A stretch of 17,501 nt of DNA, from NCBI GenBank assembly GCA_958407085.1, contig CATYHY010000015.1:1-17501 (forward strand), given 5' to 3'. The position numbers and the translations under genes were made by a program. Source of the DNA: an uncultured Collinsella sp. Lineage in GTDB: Bacteria > Actinomycetota > Coriobacteriia > Coriobacteriales > Coriobacteriaceae. Position 1 is the stretch's first letter. The number at the start of each line of letters is the position of its first letter. The notes below the pieces were generated by a model that was not told the DNA's origin, searched no databases, and saw nothing but the letters and a program-made list of their open reading frames with translations. Positions 8,270 through 15,639 of this stretch are shown here, piece by piece.

Positions 8270-8791
8270 CTACCTAACGTACACCACGTTGTCGCGGCGC
8301 GGCTTTGCCTCGGGCAGCGTGTCCTCGGCGTAGCCAAGAATGCAGTTACCGACACCGCGCAGGCTGCCGTTGGCGGGCAGGCCCCAGCTGGCCAGCAGCT
8401 CCAGGCCCTCGGGCGAGTCAAAGACCTCATGCGCGCGGTGAATCCAGCACGAATCGACACCCAGTGCATAGGCGGCGTTGAGCAAGTTGCCCATGGCGAG
8501 CGAGCCGTCTTCCAGATGTGTGGGCACGCTGCGGTCAACCAGCACCACCACAACGGTCTTGGCGCCATAGAAGGGGTCGCTGTTGCTGCCCATGACCTGG
8601 GCGTTGAGCTGTGAGAGACGCTCGACGGTCGCGGGGTCAGTGACGGCGACAAACGTCACCGGCTGACGGCCCATGCCGCTCGGTGCATATTGGCCGGCTT
8701 CGATAATACGTGCAAGCTTTTCGGCCTCGACGGGACGATCGCTGTAGTTGCGGCAGCTGCGACGGTGAATGAGTGCTTCGATAGTCTCCAT
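8270..8791 (-). CDS. Nitroreductase-family FMN-dependent oxidoreductase
   Basis: A 173-residue protein starting METIEALIHRRSCRNYSDRPV, with the RRSCRNY-type motif that contacts FMN phosphate in nitroreductases. APSGMGRQPVTFVAV and the mid-protein AMGNLLNAAYALGVDSCWIHRA match the family's fold and active-site positions; GYAEDTLPEAKPR near the end is also typical. Such homodimeric cytoplasmic enzymes use NAD(P)H to reduce nitro compounds, quinones or flavins; the physiological substrate is unknown. The ATG at 8791 is chosen over the longer frame (to 8887) because AAGGAG lies six bases before it. The gene stands alone, convergent with the membrane-protein gene and sharing hairpin C. Confidence 0.93.
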   Translation of the reverse strand: METIEALIHRRSCRNYSDRPVEAEKLARIIEAGQYAPSGMGRQPVTFVAVTDPATVERLSQLNAQVMGSNSDPFYGAKTVVVVLVDRSVPTHLEDGSLAMGNLLNAAYALGVDSCWIHRAHEVFDSPEGLELLASWGLPANGSLRGVGNCILGYAEDTLPEAKPRRDNVVYVR

Positions 8792-9085
8792 GGTGTCTCC
8801 TTGCGGTGGCGTTGCAGATGCCTCGTTCATACCCGCCGGGCTTAAACGATAGACGGTCAATTGCCCGGCCAAAAGGATAGATTCCAATTGGGAAAGTAGG
8901 TTTGCATAAAAGTACCTTCAGAATGTGACAAACAAATGGGATGGTTAAACGTTTTATCCCGTCTACCCTGCGGTTTTTTACCACTTGCCTAAATGACGAA
9001 CGCATAACCTCTGATAAAGGTTTTACTAAAGGAGTACCAACGTTTATCAATGCGCCGTGGTGGCGCCGGGCCAGGAGGTAACATC

Positions 9086-9376
9086 ATGTTCCAGGCTGGA
9101 GATGTCGTCGAGACCGATTTCGAAGGATTTCTGAAGCTGCTGCGTTCCAAGACGCGCGCTTTCGTGTCGATCAACGATCACGAGTACTACATCACGCACA
9201 CCGATGGCTATTGGCGTGTTCAGGATTGCGAGGCCCTCAACGATAAGGGCCACTTTACTGACTGCTCCGAGCTGGTCAACACGGTCTGCGAGGTCGTCGA
9301 GCTGCCGTGGATTGCCGGCAAGAGCCTGCATGACAGCTTCTCGGGCGCTACGGTCTATGAGGCCGTCGCCGCTTAA
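9086..9376 (+). CDS. Small conserved-looking protein of unknown function
   Basis: A 96-residue soluble acidic protein that I cannot place in a family. It has an excellent ribosome binding site (GGAGG, 9074-9078) eight bases before the ATG and its own strong terminator, so it looks like a well-expressed single gene. The middle is rich in aromatic residues and His (INDHEYYITHTDGYWRVQDC). Three cysteines (in VQDC, FTDC and NTVC) could bind metal or form thiol pairs. There is no signal peptide or membrane helix. The 294 bases upstream to the divergent nitroreductase gene are comparatively AT-rich and hold no further gene. An alternative ATG at 9050 would add 12 Gly/Arg-rich residues but has no properly spaced site. 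Confidence 0.8.
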   Translation: MFQAGDVVETDFEGFLKLLRSKTRAFVSINDHEYYITHTDGYWRVQDCEALNDKGHFTDCSELVNTVCEVVELPWIAGKSLHDSFSGATVYEAVAA

Positions 9377-9402
9377 CAGGCAATAAAACTCGATTTTCAC
9401 GT

Positions 9403-9438
9403 GACCGCTGGCGCCGCCCCCGCGCCGGCGGTCTTTTT
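9403..9438 (+). terminator. Intrinsic terminator of the 96-residue protein gene
   Basis: GACCGCTGGCGC (9403-9414) pairs with GCGCCGGCGGTC (9422-9433) over 12 bp with one wobble; TTTTT follows. It is 26 bases after the stop. Confidence 0.88.
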
Positions 9439-9481
9439 CTGCCGATAGGCCATAAAAATGTACGCATTTGCGGAGAGGCTG

Positions 9482-9510
9482 TTGACGATAGTCAAAACTC
9501 GGACTAATCT
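9482..9510 (+). promoter_or_regulatory. Promoter of the marR-ABC exporter operon
   Basis: -35 TTGACG (9482-9487) and -10 TAATCT (9505-9510) are separated by exactly 17 bases. The -35 lies inside the palindrome TTGAC-GATA-GTCAA (9482-9495). This is the best promoter in the window. Confidence 0.7.
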
Positions 9511-9539
9511 AGAGACACAGTATTGGTCAAAAATCGGAC
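9491..9539 (+). promoter_or_regulatory. Direct repeats around the marR promoter, candidate MarR operator
   Basis: GTCAAAACTCGGAC (9491-9504) and GTCAAAAATCGGAC (9526-9539) differ at one position and lie 35 bases apart. The first fills the spacer between -35 and -10; the second lies downstream of the -10. Binding at either would block transcription, the classical MarR autorepression layout. Confidence 0.5.
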
Positions 9540-9557
9540 AATCGAATAGTGGGATAG

Positions 9558-10058
9558 ATGAATAGTGCGGTTGCACTGGTCGACTTCGACCGGTTGCTCA
9601 ATGGACTCGACCATATCTATTCGGAGTTCTCGCGCGCCTGCGGCCTTTCGGACTTCGCTTACTGGATGCTCGTCGACACGAGTGCAGCGGGCGGAAGCGT
9701 TGCCGTGAGTCGGCTGACGAGTGAATGGTTCTACAGCAAACAGACCATCAATTCGGCGATTAAAACGCTTAGGGCGCGAGGGCTTGCGACGTTGGAGTTT
9801 GCCGAGGGCAGTCGTAAAAACAAGGTTGTACGACTGACCGAAGAAGGCGTGCGGTTTGCCAAGCGCTACGCGTTGCCGGCGCAAAAAGCCGAGCAACAGG
9901 CATTCGAGGCGCTCGAGCCGTGGGAACAGTGCGAGATCATGCGCTTGGTCGGTAAGTTCTCCCATGTTCTTAACGAAGAGTGCGAGGCATTTAAACGGCA
10001 AGTGGCCGCCGAGAACGAGACTGACGATAAGGGCGAGGGGGACGCATGCGACTCTTAA
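9558..10058 (+). CDS. MarR-family transcriptional regulator
   Basis: A 166-residue winged-helix regulator with the MarR layout. N-terminal dimer helices are followed by a helix-turn-helix (VSRLTSEWFYSKQTINSAIKT, about residues 50-70), a wing (LEFAEGSRKNKVVRLTEEG) and long C-terminal dimer helices. MarR proteins usually repress efflux genes and release DNA when a drug or other small molecule binds. The gene overlaps the first ABC gene by 13 bases (10046-10058), so translation is probably coupled and the regulator belongs to the exporter operon. The ATG has only a weak purine-rich stretch (GTGGGATAG) before it. The promoter with repeats 50-70 bases upstream supports autoregulation. Confidence 0.92.
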   Translation: MNSAVALVDFDRLLNGLDHIYSEFSRACGLSDFAYWMLVDTSAAGGSVAVSRLTSEWFYSKQTINSAIKTLRARGLATLEFAEGSRKNKVVRLTEEGVRFAKRYALPAQKAEQQAFEALEPWEQCEIMRLVGKFSHVLNEECEAFKRQVAAENETDDKGEGDACDS

Positions 10059-11782
10059 TGAGGTTTATGAGGCCGTACCGCGGTCTGATTGCGGTGACGC
10101 TGTTTGCGGTGCTGATAGATAACGTCGGTACGCTGTTGGTTCCCACGATGCTGGCGAACATGGTCAACACCGGTATTACCACGGGTGATGTCGACTATAT
10201 ATTACGCAACGGCCTGTACATGCTTATCGCGACCGGCATGGCCAGCGGCGGCACGGTGCTGGGCTGCTATCTTTCGGCGCGCCTGGCCGCCAACGTGGCC
10301 TGCGATATCCGCAATGCCGTGTACGACAAGTCGCTCGAGCTGTCCGCCAGCGACTTTGAGCGCTTTGGCACGGGTTCGATGATCACGCGCTCGCTCAACG
10401 ACATCAACGTGATTCAGCAAGCTGTCCTTCAGACGATTCAGCTGGTGCTGCCGGTGCCGTTCTTGGCCGTGGCAGGCATCATTTTTGCTTGGTTCATCGA
10501 TCCCGCCATGGGTACGCTGCTGGGCGTGGTGGTTGCGATCGTGCTGGTGGCGGCGGTCTTTACCGTTGCCAACGCCGCGCCGATCTTTATGCGCCTGCAG
10601 AGCTTTATCGACCGCATGAACGTGGTGCTGCGCGAGAACATCGTGGGCGTGCGCGTCATCCGCGCATTTAACAAGGAGCGCCACGAGGAGCAGCGCCTGG
10701 ACGAGGTGTTTAGCGATTACGCGGCCAATGCCATCAAGGTCAACCACCTGTTTGTGGGTCTCGACAGCTCCAGCTTCTTTTTGATGAATATCGCCGAGGT
10801 GGCGGTGCTGTGGGTGGGCGGCGACCGCGTGGGCGTCCACGCCATGCAAATCGGTAGCATCTCGGCCGTGCTGGAGTACGCGATCCTGATCCTGTTCTTT
10901 GTGATGACGGCGCAGATGGTGATTCTGACGCTCCCACGCGCCGCCGCATGCCTGAACCGTGCGCAGCAGGTGTTGGAGATTGAGCCGAGCATCGTGGACG
11001 GCAAGCGCACGCTGGACACGTGCGCGGCGGAGTCTGTTGACGGTGCCGACGCGGTGGCCGTGTTCGACCACATGTCGTTCCGTTTTGACGATGCCGACGA
11101 GGATACCCTGTGCGACCTGAGCTTTGCCTGTCGCCGTAGCCAGACCACGGCGATTGTAGGCTCGACGGGTTCGGGCAAGTCGACGGTGGCCAAGCTCTTG
11201 CTTCGCTTCCACGATGCCACGAAGGGCGCCATTCGCCTGAATGGCATCGATCTGCGCGACCTTTCGCAAGACGACATCCGCGGGCGTATCGCCTATGTGC
11301 CGCAGAAGGCATGGCTGTTCTCGGGTACGGTGGCGAGCAACCTGCGCTTTGGCAACGAAGACGCGACTGAGGCTGACATGCTCCATGCGCTGGAGGTTGC
11401 CCAGAGCACCTTTGTGCTCGACCAGCCCCAGGGGCTCGATACGCCGGTGGCCCAGGGCGGCACGAACTTCTCGGGTGGTCAGCGCCAGCGCCTGGCGATT
11501 GCCCGCGCACTCATGAAGCATGCCGATCTATATATCTTCGACGACAGTTTTTCGGCCCTGGACTTTAAGACCGATGCCGCCCTGCGTCATGCGTTGCAAG
11601 ACGAGACGCGTGACGCTGCGGTGCTCATCATCGCGCAGCGCATCTCGACCATTCTGCATGCCGACCAGATCGTGGTGCTCAAGGATGGCGAGGTTGTGGG
11701 TCTGGGCACGCATGGCGAGCTTATGGAAACCTGCGAGGTGTACCGCGCAATCGCGGAATCGCAGATGAAGGGAGGTGAGTAG
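10046..11782 (+). CDS. ABC exporter half-transporter, degenerate-site subunit (permease-ATPase fusion)
   Basis: A 578-residue protein with an N-terminal six-helix ABC transmembrane domain (about 1-300) fused to a C-terminal nucleotide-binding domain. Walker A is GSTGSGKST (Lys378), the Q-loop region is VPQKAWLFSG, and the signature is FSGGQRQR (475 onward). The catalytic Glu after Walker B is Asp500 (IFDDSFSALD), and the switch His is Gln531 (IIAQRIST). This pattern marks the non-catalytic member of heterodimeric exporters such as TM287/288 and BmrCD. It would pair with the next gene's product in the membrane and export drugs, lipids or peptides; the substrate is unknown. It starts inside the marR gene, and its TAG stop lies within the ribosome binding site region of the next gene, so the three genes form one tight operon. 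Confidence 0.95.
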   Translation: MRLLMRFMRPYRGLIAVTLFAVLIDNVGTLLVPTMLANMVNTGITTGDVDYILRNGLYMLIATGMASGGTVLGCYLSARLAANVACDIRNAVYDKSLELSASDFERFGTGSMITRSLNDINVIQQAVLQTIQLVLPVPFLAVAGIIFAWFIDPAMGTLLGVVVAIVLVAAVFTVANAAPIFMRLQSFIDRMNVVLRENIVGVRVIRAFNKERHEEQRLDEVFSDYAANAIKVNHLFVGLDSSSFFLMNIAEVAVLWVGGDRVGVHAMQIGSISAVLEYAILILFFVMTAQMVILTLPRAAACLNRAQQVLEIEPSIVDGKRTLDTCAAESVDGADAVAVFDHMSFRFDDADEDTLCDLSFACRRSQTTAIVGSTGSGKSTVAKLLLRFHDATKGAIRLNGIDLRDLSQDDIRGRIAYVPQKAWLFSGTVASNLRFGNEDATEADMLHALEVAQSTFVLDQPQGLDTPVAQGGTNFSGGQRQRLAIARALMKHADLYIFDDSFSALDFKTDAALRHALQDETRDAAVLIIAQRISTILHADQIVVLKDGEVVGLGTHGELMETCEVYRAIAESQMKGGE

Positions 11783-11783
11783 C

Positions 11784-13784
11784 ATGACCGAGGAGCTCAA
11801 GAAGCAGGGCATCGTCGATGGCGCTGCGGTTGTAGAGACAGTCGAGGAGACGGGCGTCGCGCCCGACCTGGACGAAGCCGCCAAGGCGGCGGAGCGCGAG
11901 GCTCGCCGCCAAGCGCTCTACGAGGAAAACGAACGTGCCGAGGACGAGCGCGCCCGCGCCGAGGCAGAGCGTATGCGCGACGTGGACGACGAAGACGAGG
12001 ACGAGACGCCTCGGGATACCTGGGCGACGGTGCGCCGCCTGTGGAGTGAGGCTGCCGGCGACCATTGGCGCTTCTATATCGTGTTCGCGAGCATTGTGTT
12101 CTATGTCATCTTTAACACCGCCGCGCCGGCATATAGCGCCCGCGTGATCGATGAGCTGTGGGGCCACATTCAGGTGGCGTTTGCCAACGACACCACTTTC
12201 AGCATCACCTGGGAGAACTGCGGCAAGACCATTTTCGTCTACTTTATGATCTGGACTGCCGCTGCCTCGTTCTATGCGCTCCAGAGCTTTTTGATGTCGA
12301 GCGTCGCTGAGCGTCTCAATCTGCGCCTGCGCAACCGCATCGCGCAAAAGCTCAACCGTCTGCCGCTCGCCTATTTTGACGCGCATCGTCCCGGCGAGGT
12401 CGTCAGCCGCGCGACCAACGACCTGGACAAGATGTCCGAGAGCATGCAGCGCGGATTGCTGCAGCTGCTCGTGTCGATCGGCACGGTTGTTGGTGCTGTG
12501 AGCGTGATGTTCGTGTTCAGCGTGCAGCTTACGCTCGTCTTTCTGTTCTTTACGGCACTGTCGCTGCTGGTGACGAAGGTCGTCTCGCGCCGCACACACG
12601 ATGTGACGGGCGAGCGCCAGGAGTGGGTGTCCAAGATTACGAGTGCGGTCGAGGAAGGCTATTCGGGCCGTCTGGTGATCCGCGCGTTTAACCGCGAACG
12701 CCAAAGTTCTGCCGAGGTGCACCAGGCCTCGGGCGAGCTGGCACGCGTGAGTGCCAAGGCCGACTTTATGATCAATGCCGTCGGCCCTGCGGTGCGCTTT
12801 ATCGGCCGTTTGGCGCAGATCGTGATCGCGCTGGTGGGCTGCAGCATGCTGGTTGCCGGTCACATGACCGTCGGCGTGTTCCAGGCGTTCTTCCAGTTTA
12901 TCTACGAGGCGTCCGAACCCATGACGCAGCTGTCGTTTACCTTCAACTCGCTGCAGAGCGCGTTGGCGAGTGCGGAGCGCGTGTTCGACCTGCTCGATGA
13001 GCCCGAGATGGAGGCCGATCCGCTGCCGGACGAGGCCGCCAAGCTGCCGGGTCGCGTTGAGGGTCGCGTCTCCTTTGAGCACGTGCGCTTTGGTTATTCG
13101 CCCGACAAGCCGCTTATGCACGACGTGTCGTTTACCGCCGAGCCGGGCCAGAAGATTGCCGTGGTGGGAACCACGGGCGCGGGCAAGACGACGCTCATCA
13201 ACCTGCTCATGCGCTTCTACGAGATTGACGGCGGGCGTATTACGCTCGACGGCGTGGATACGAGCCGCATGGACCGCGGCGAGCTACGGCAGCAGTTTGG
13301 CATGGTGCTGCAGGACGCCTGGCTGTTCGATGGCACGATTGCCGAAAACATCGCCTACGGCTGTCCCGAGGCGACGCGTGAGGAGATCGTGGCGGCTGCG
13401 CGCGCCGCGCAGGTCGACTTCTTTGTGCGCACCATGCCGCAGGGCTATGACACGCGCGTGGCCAACGATGCCGAAAGCATCAGCCAGGGCCAGCGTCAGC
13501 TGCTGACCATCGCACGCGTGCTGCTCAATAACCCGGCGATTCTCATCCTGGACGAGGCGACCTCAAGCGTGGATACGCGTACCGAGCTTGCCATCGGTCG
13601 TGCCATGGACGCGCTCATGCGCGGGCGCACGAGCTTTGTGATCGCGCACCGCCTGTCGACGATCGTGGACGCCGACCTGATCTTGGTCATGGATCACGGC
13701 AACATTATCGAGCAGGGCACGCATAAGGAGCTGCTGGCTGCCGAGGGTGCCTACGCCGACCTCTATCTGAGCCAGTTCGCATAA
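11784..13784 (+). CDS. ABC exporter half-transporter, catalytic-site subunit with acidic N-terminal extension
   Basis: A 666-residue partner of the preceding subunit. The transmembrane domain starts near residue 90. The nucleotide-binding domain has Walker A GTTGAGKTT (Lys468), Q-loop LQDAWLF, signature ISQGQRQLL (566 onward), Walker B ILILDEATSSVD with the intact catalytic Glu591, and switch His622 (VIAHRLST). The SQGQ signature in place of SGGQ is usual for this member of heterodimeric exporters and faces the degenerate site. The start is the ATG at 11784, one base after the previous stop, with GGAGG at 11771-11775; a GTG at 11775 overlaps that site and is less likely. The first 80 or so residues are an extra, very charged region (many Glu, Asp, Arg; DVDDEDEDE) likely to be helical or disordered in the cytoplasm, unusual for the family. 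Repeat copy D begins on its stop codon. Confidence 0.95.
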   Translation: MTEELKKQGIVDGAAVVETVEETGVAPDLDEAAKAAEREARRQALYEENERAEDERARAEAERMRDVDDEDEDETPRDTWATVRRLWSEAAGDHWRFYIVFASIVFYVIFNTAAPAYSARVIDELWGHIQVAFANDTTFSITWENCGKTIFVYFMIWTAAASFYALQSFLMSSVAERLNLRLRNRIAQKLNRLPLAYFDAHRPGEVVSRATNDLDKMSESMQRGLLQLLVSIGTVVGAVSVMFVFSVQLTLVFLFFTALSLLVTKVVSRRTHDVTGERQEWVSKITSAVEEGYSGRLVIRAFNRERQSSAEVHQASGELARVSAKADFMINAVGPAVRFIGRLAQIVIALVGCSMLVAGHMTVGVFQAFFQFIYEASEPMTQLSFTFNSLQSALASAERVFDLLDEPEMEADPLPDEAAKLPGRVEGRVSFEHVRFGYSPDKPLMHDVSFTAEPGQKIAVVGTTGAGKTTLINLLMRFYEIDGGRITLDGVDTSRMDRGELRQQFGMVLQDAWLFDGTIAENIAYGCPEATREEIVAAARAAQVDFFVRTMPQGYDTRVANDAESISQGQRQLLTIARVLLNNPAILILDEATSSVDTRTELAIGRAMDALMRGRTSFVIAHRLSTIVDADLILVMDHGNIIEQGTHKELLAAEGAYADLYLSQFA

Positions 13785-13814
13785 TGTGACAAAGGGACAG
13801 TCTCTTTGCCACAT
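13784..13814 (+). repeat. GGGAC-hairpin element, copy D
   Basis: The arms ATGTGACAAAG (13784-13794) and CTTTGCCACAT (13804-13814) pair over 11 positions with one A-C mismatch, around the loop GGACAGTCT (GGGACAGTCTC at the tip). Its first base is the last base of the ABC gene's TAA stop. It is separate from the true terminator that follows. Confidence 0.65.
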
Positions 13815-13821
13815 CACAAAT

Positions 13822-13859
13822 AAGGCGCGCCGGGGATGAATTCCCTGGCGCGCCTTTGC
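13822..13859. terminator. Intrinsic terminator between ABC operon and cysE
   Basis: The left arm 13822-13836 and right arm 13841-13856 form a stem of about 15 bp, very GC-rich (core GGCGCGCC), with one wobble. The right end reads CCTTTG; on the minus strand the tail is CCTTATTTG. It probably serves both convergent units. Confidence 0.75.
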
Positions 13860-13894
13860 GTTGATGCCGATGTCGTTTTGTGCCGCTTGCGTTC

Positions 13895-14599
13895 CTAGCG
13901 TTCGTCCACGAGCTTGGCGACGAGGGCCTTGAGCTCGGCCACCTCTCGCTCGAGTTCCTTGACGCGGCGGGCATTCTCGGTGATGCCCTGGCGGTTGAGG
14001 GCGGACTGCTCGGCGGCGTCATCGGGCATGTACTCGCGATGCTGCTTGGCGTCGAAACTCTCCTCGAACACACGGCAGCCGTTGCGCTTGATGATGCGTC
14101 CCGGCACGCCCACGACGGTGCAGTTGTCGGGGACGTCCTTAACGACGACCGAGTTGCCGCCGATCTTGACGTTGTTGCCGATGTGGATGTTGCCAAGCAC
14201 CTTGGCGCCCGTGCCTACCGTGACATTGTTGCCCAGGGTGGGGTGACGCTTGCCGGTCTCGTTGCCGGTGCCGCCGAGCGTGACGCCCTGGTAGAGCACA
14301 CAGTTGTCGCCCACAATGGTGGTCTCGCCGATGACGACGCCCATGGCGTGGTCGATAAAGAAGTGCTTGCCAATCTGCGCGGCAGGGTGAATCTCGACGC
14401 CGGTGATGTGGCGGGTGATTTGCGAGAGCACGCGGGCGAGCGAGCGATGACCGTGCTCCCACAGCCAGTGCTCGGGCACGTGGTTCCACTTGGCGTGCAG
14501 GCCAGGATAGGAAAGAAAGATGACCAGACCGTTTTGCGCGGCGGGGTCCTGCGCCTGGACGGTCTTGATGTCCTCGCGAATGGTATTGATAAAGCTCAC
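13895..14599 (-). CDS. cysE: Serine O-acetyltransferase (short, EpsC-like form)
   Basis: Acetylates L-serine from acetyl-CoA, the first step of cysteine synthesis; a cytoplasmic trimer or hexamer. The 234 residues begin with a short helical domain ([21 protein letters not shown]) and [21 protein letters not shown]. The left-handed beta-helix follows: [35 protein letters not shown] and the hexapeptide repeats to GVPGRIIKR. The Asp-His of FIDHAMG and the glycine-rich VTLGGTG are the catalytic and acetyl-CoA-binding landmarks. The GTG at 14599 is preferred to an ATG at 14674 because AAGGGAGG sits seven bases upstream and the extra 25 residues do not look like the family. The C-terminus is a heptad-type coil ([20 protein letters not shown]) ending in Glu-Arg, in place of the usual Ile-ending tail that docks into CysK. 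No cysK is adjacent. Confidence 0.95.
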   Translation of the reverse strand: MSFINTIREDIKTVQAQDPAAQNGLVIFLSYPGLHAKWNHVPEHWLWEHGHRSLARVLSQITRHITGVEIHPAAQIGKHFFIDHAMGVVIGETTIVGDNCVLYQGVTLGGTGNETGKRHPTLGNNVTVGTGAKVLGNIHIGNNVKIGGNSVVVKDVPDNCTVVGVPGRIIKRNGCRVFEESFDAKQHREYMPDDAAEQSALNRQGITENARRVKELEREVAELKALVAKLVDER

Positions 14600-14640
14600 C
14601 GGCCGCCCTCCCTTAGCGCCATGGCAATGCGATTCAATAA

Positions 14641-14657
14641 AGTATAGCGATTCGCTA
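14641..14657 (-). promoter_or_regulatory. Possible cysE promoter with inverted repeat
   Basis: On the minus strand TATACT (14646-14641) could be a -10 box about 45 bases before the cysE start. It overlaps the inverted repeat TAGCGA-T-TCGCTA (14645-14657). The -35 region is weak, so this is tentative. Confidence 0.3.
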
Positions 14658-14770
14658 GGGATTAAAAAGGACAATCTTGGCGGCTTTGCGCTACAAGTGT
14701 CAGTTATGCAAACTTGCTGGTAATGGAGTCATGCTTTTGTGGGGTTGCGCACGAGGGGGCACCGCAACCG

Positions 14771-14776
14771 TATACT
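14771..14776 (+). promoter_or_regulatory. Possible -10 box of the DedA-family gene
   Basis: TATACT lies 47 bases before the DedA start. TTGCGC (14745-14750) is upstream, but at a 20-base spacing that is longer than ideal. Confidence 0.35.
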
Positions 14777-14822
14777 GGTCAACTTGGACGTATCCGCGCC
14801 CACAACTGAGAGGTTTTACTTC

Positions 14823-15461
14823 ATGGGTTTCATCAATTTTATTGCCGAGCTGCTTAAGGACCCGCGCACCGCGATCGCCAGCTGGATCGCCGCCGGCCCG
14901 CTTATGGCCTACGGCTGCGTGTTCCTGATCATCTTTATCGAGACGGGCGTGGTGTTCTTCCCGTTCCTTCCCGGTGATTCGCTGCTGTTCGCCTCGGGTT
15001 TCTTTGCCCACAACGGCGGCTTTAACATCGTGGCGCTTCTGGCCACCGCATGGGCCGCTGCCATTTTGGGCGATCAGTGCAACTTTATGATCGGTCACTT
15101 CTTTGGCCGCAAGATCATCGCTTCGGGCAAGGTCAAGGCCATGACGCCCGAGCGCATCAAAAAGTCCGAGGACTTCTTGGACAAGTGGGGTCACCTGGCC
15201 ATCTTCCTGGGTCGCTTCTTCCCGTTTATCCGCACCTTTGTGCCCTTTATCGCTGGCATGGGCGGCATGCACTGGCGCAACTTTGTCGTCTTTAACGTGC
15301 TGGGCGGCATTACCTGGTCGACGGTCTTTACGCTGCTGGGCTACTTCTTTGGCGGCATTCCCTTTGTGCAAGAGCACTTTGAGCTGCTGATTATCGGCAT
15401 CGTTGCCGTGTCGATCATCCCGACCGTGGTCGGTCTGGTTAAGGCCAAGCTGGGTAAATAG
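14823..15461 (+). CDS. DedA/VTT-family membrane protein
   Basis: A 212-residue inner-membrane protein. Family landmarks are FIETGVVFFPFLPGDSLLFASG (re-entrant region, Glu and Asp conserved), GDQCNFMIGHFFGRKI, and FLGRFFPFIRTFVPFIAGMGGM (the Arg-rich motif), followed by GGITWSTVF and a final hydrophobic helix. DedA proteins act in lipid-carrier or phospholipid flipping and support proton-motive force and envelope integrity; which lipid this one moves cannot be told. The ATG at 14823 (MGFINF) has AGAGG about ten bases upstream. A longer frame from 14739 would add basic, non-family residues over the promoter. It is divergent from cysE and has its own terminator. Confidence 0.94.
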   Translation: MGFINFIAELLKDPRTAIASWIAAGPLMAYGCVFLIIFIETGVVFFPFLPGDSLLFASGFFAHNGGFNIVALLATAWAAAILGDQCNFMIGHFFGRKIIASGKVKAMTPERIKKSEDFLDKWGHLAIFLGRFFPFIRTFVPFIAGMGGMHWRNFVVFNVLGGITWSTVFTLLGYFFGGIPFVQEHFELLIIGIVAVSIIPTVVGLVKAKLGK

Positions 15462-15499
15462 AACGCCTAGCTCGAGCCAGCGCGCAGACCGTACAGTTG

Positions 15500-15534
15500 A
15501 GGCCCGTCACCGCTTACGGTGGCGGGCCTTTTTG
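15500..15534 (+). terminator. Intrinsic terminator of the DedA-family gene
   Basis: AGGCCCGTCACCG (15500-15512) pairs with CGGTGGCGGGCCT (15517-15529) over 13 bp with one wobble; T-rich TTTTTG follows. Confidence 0.88.
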
Positions 15535-15553
15535 CTTCGGTCAAATGAAAATA

Positions 15554-15605
15554 CTTTACTTAGTTAAAGAAAAGCGTTTTATCAGACGCGTGCGGGGAGT
15601 ACAAT
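15554..15605 (+). promoter_or_regulatory. ilvE upstream region: inverted repeat and -10 box
   Basis: An AT-rich patch carries CTTTA-CTTAGT-TAAAG (15554-15569), a candidate operator. The -10-like TACAAT (15600-15605, within GGAGTACAATCTCG) follows 30 bases later; the -35 is poor. The transcript leader to ilvE would be about 145 bases. No T-box or leader terminator is recognisable. Confidence 0.4.
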
Positions 15606-15639
15606 CTCGTGCATGCGAATCGACGTGCCATCGGCTTTG

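Noticed and set aside
10202..11521. 439-codon minus-strand frame opposite the first ABC gene
   Set aside because: Composition of an antisense shadow (many His, Arg, Gln); no family features and no ribosome binding site.
11721..13121. 466-codon minus-strand frame opposite the second ABC gene
   Set aside because: Shadow of a real coding frame with intact Walker motifs on the other strand.
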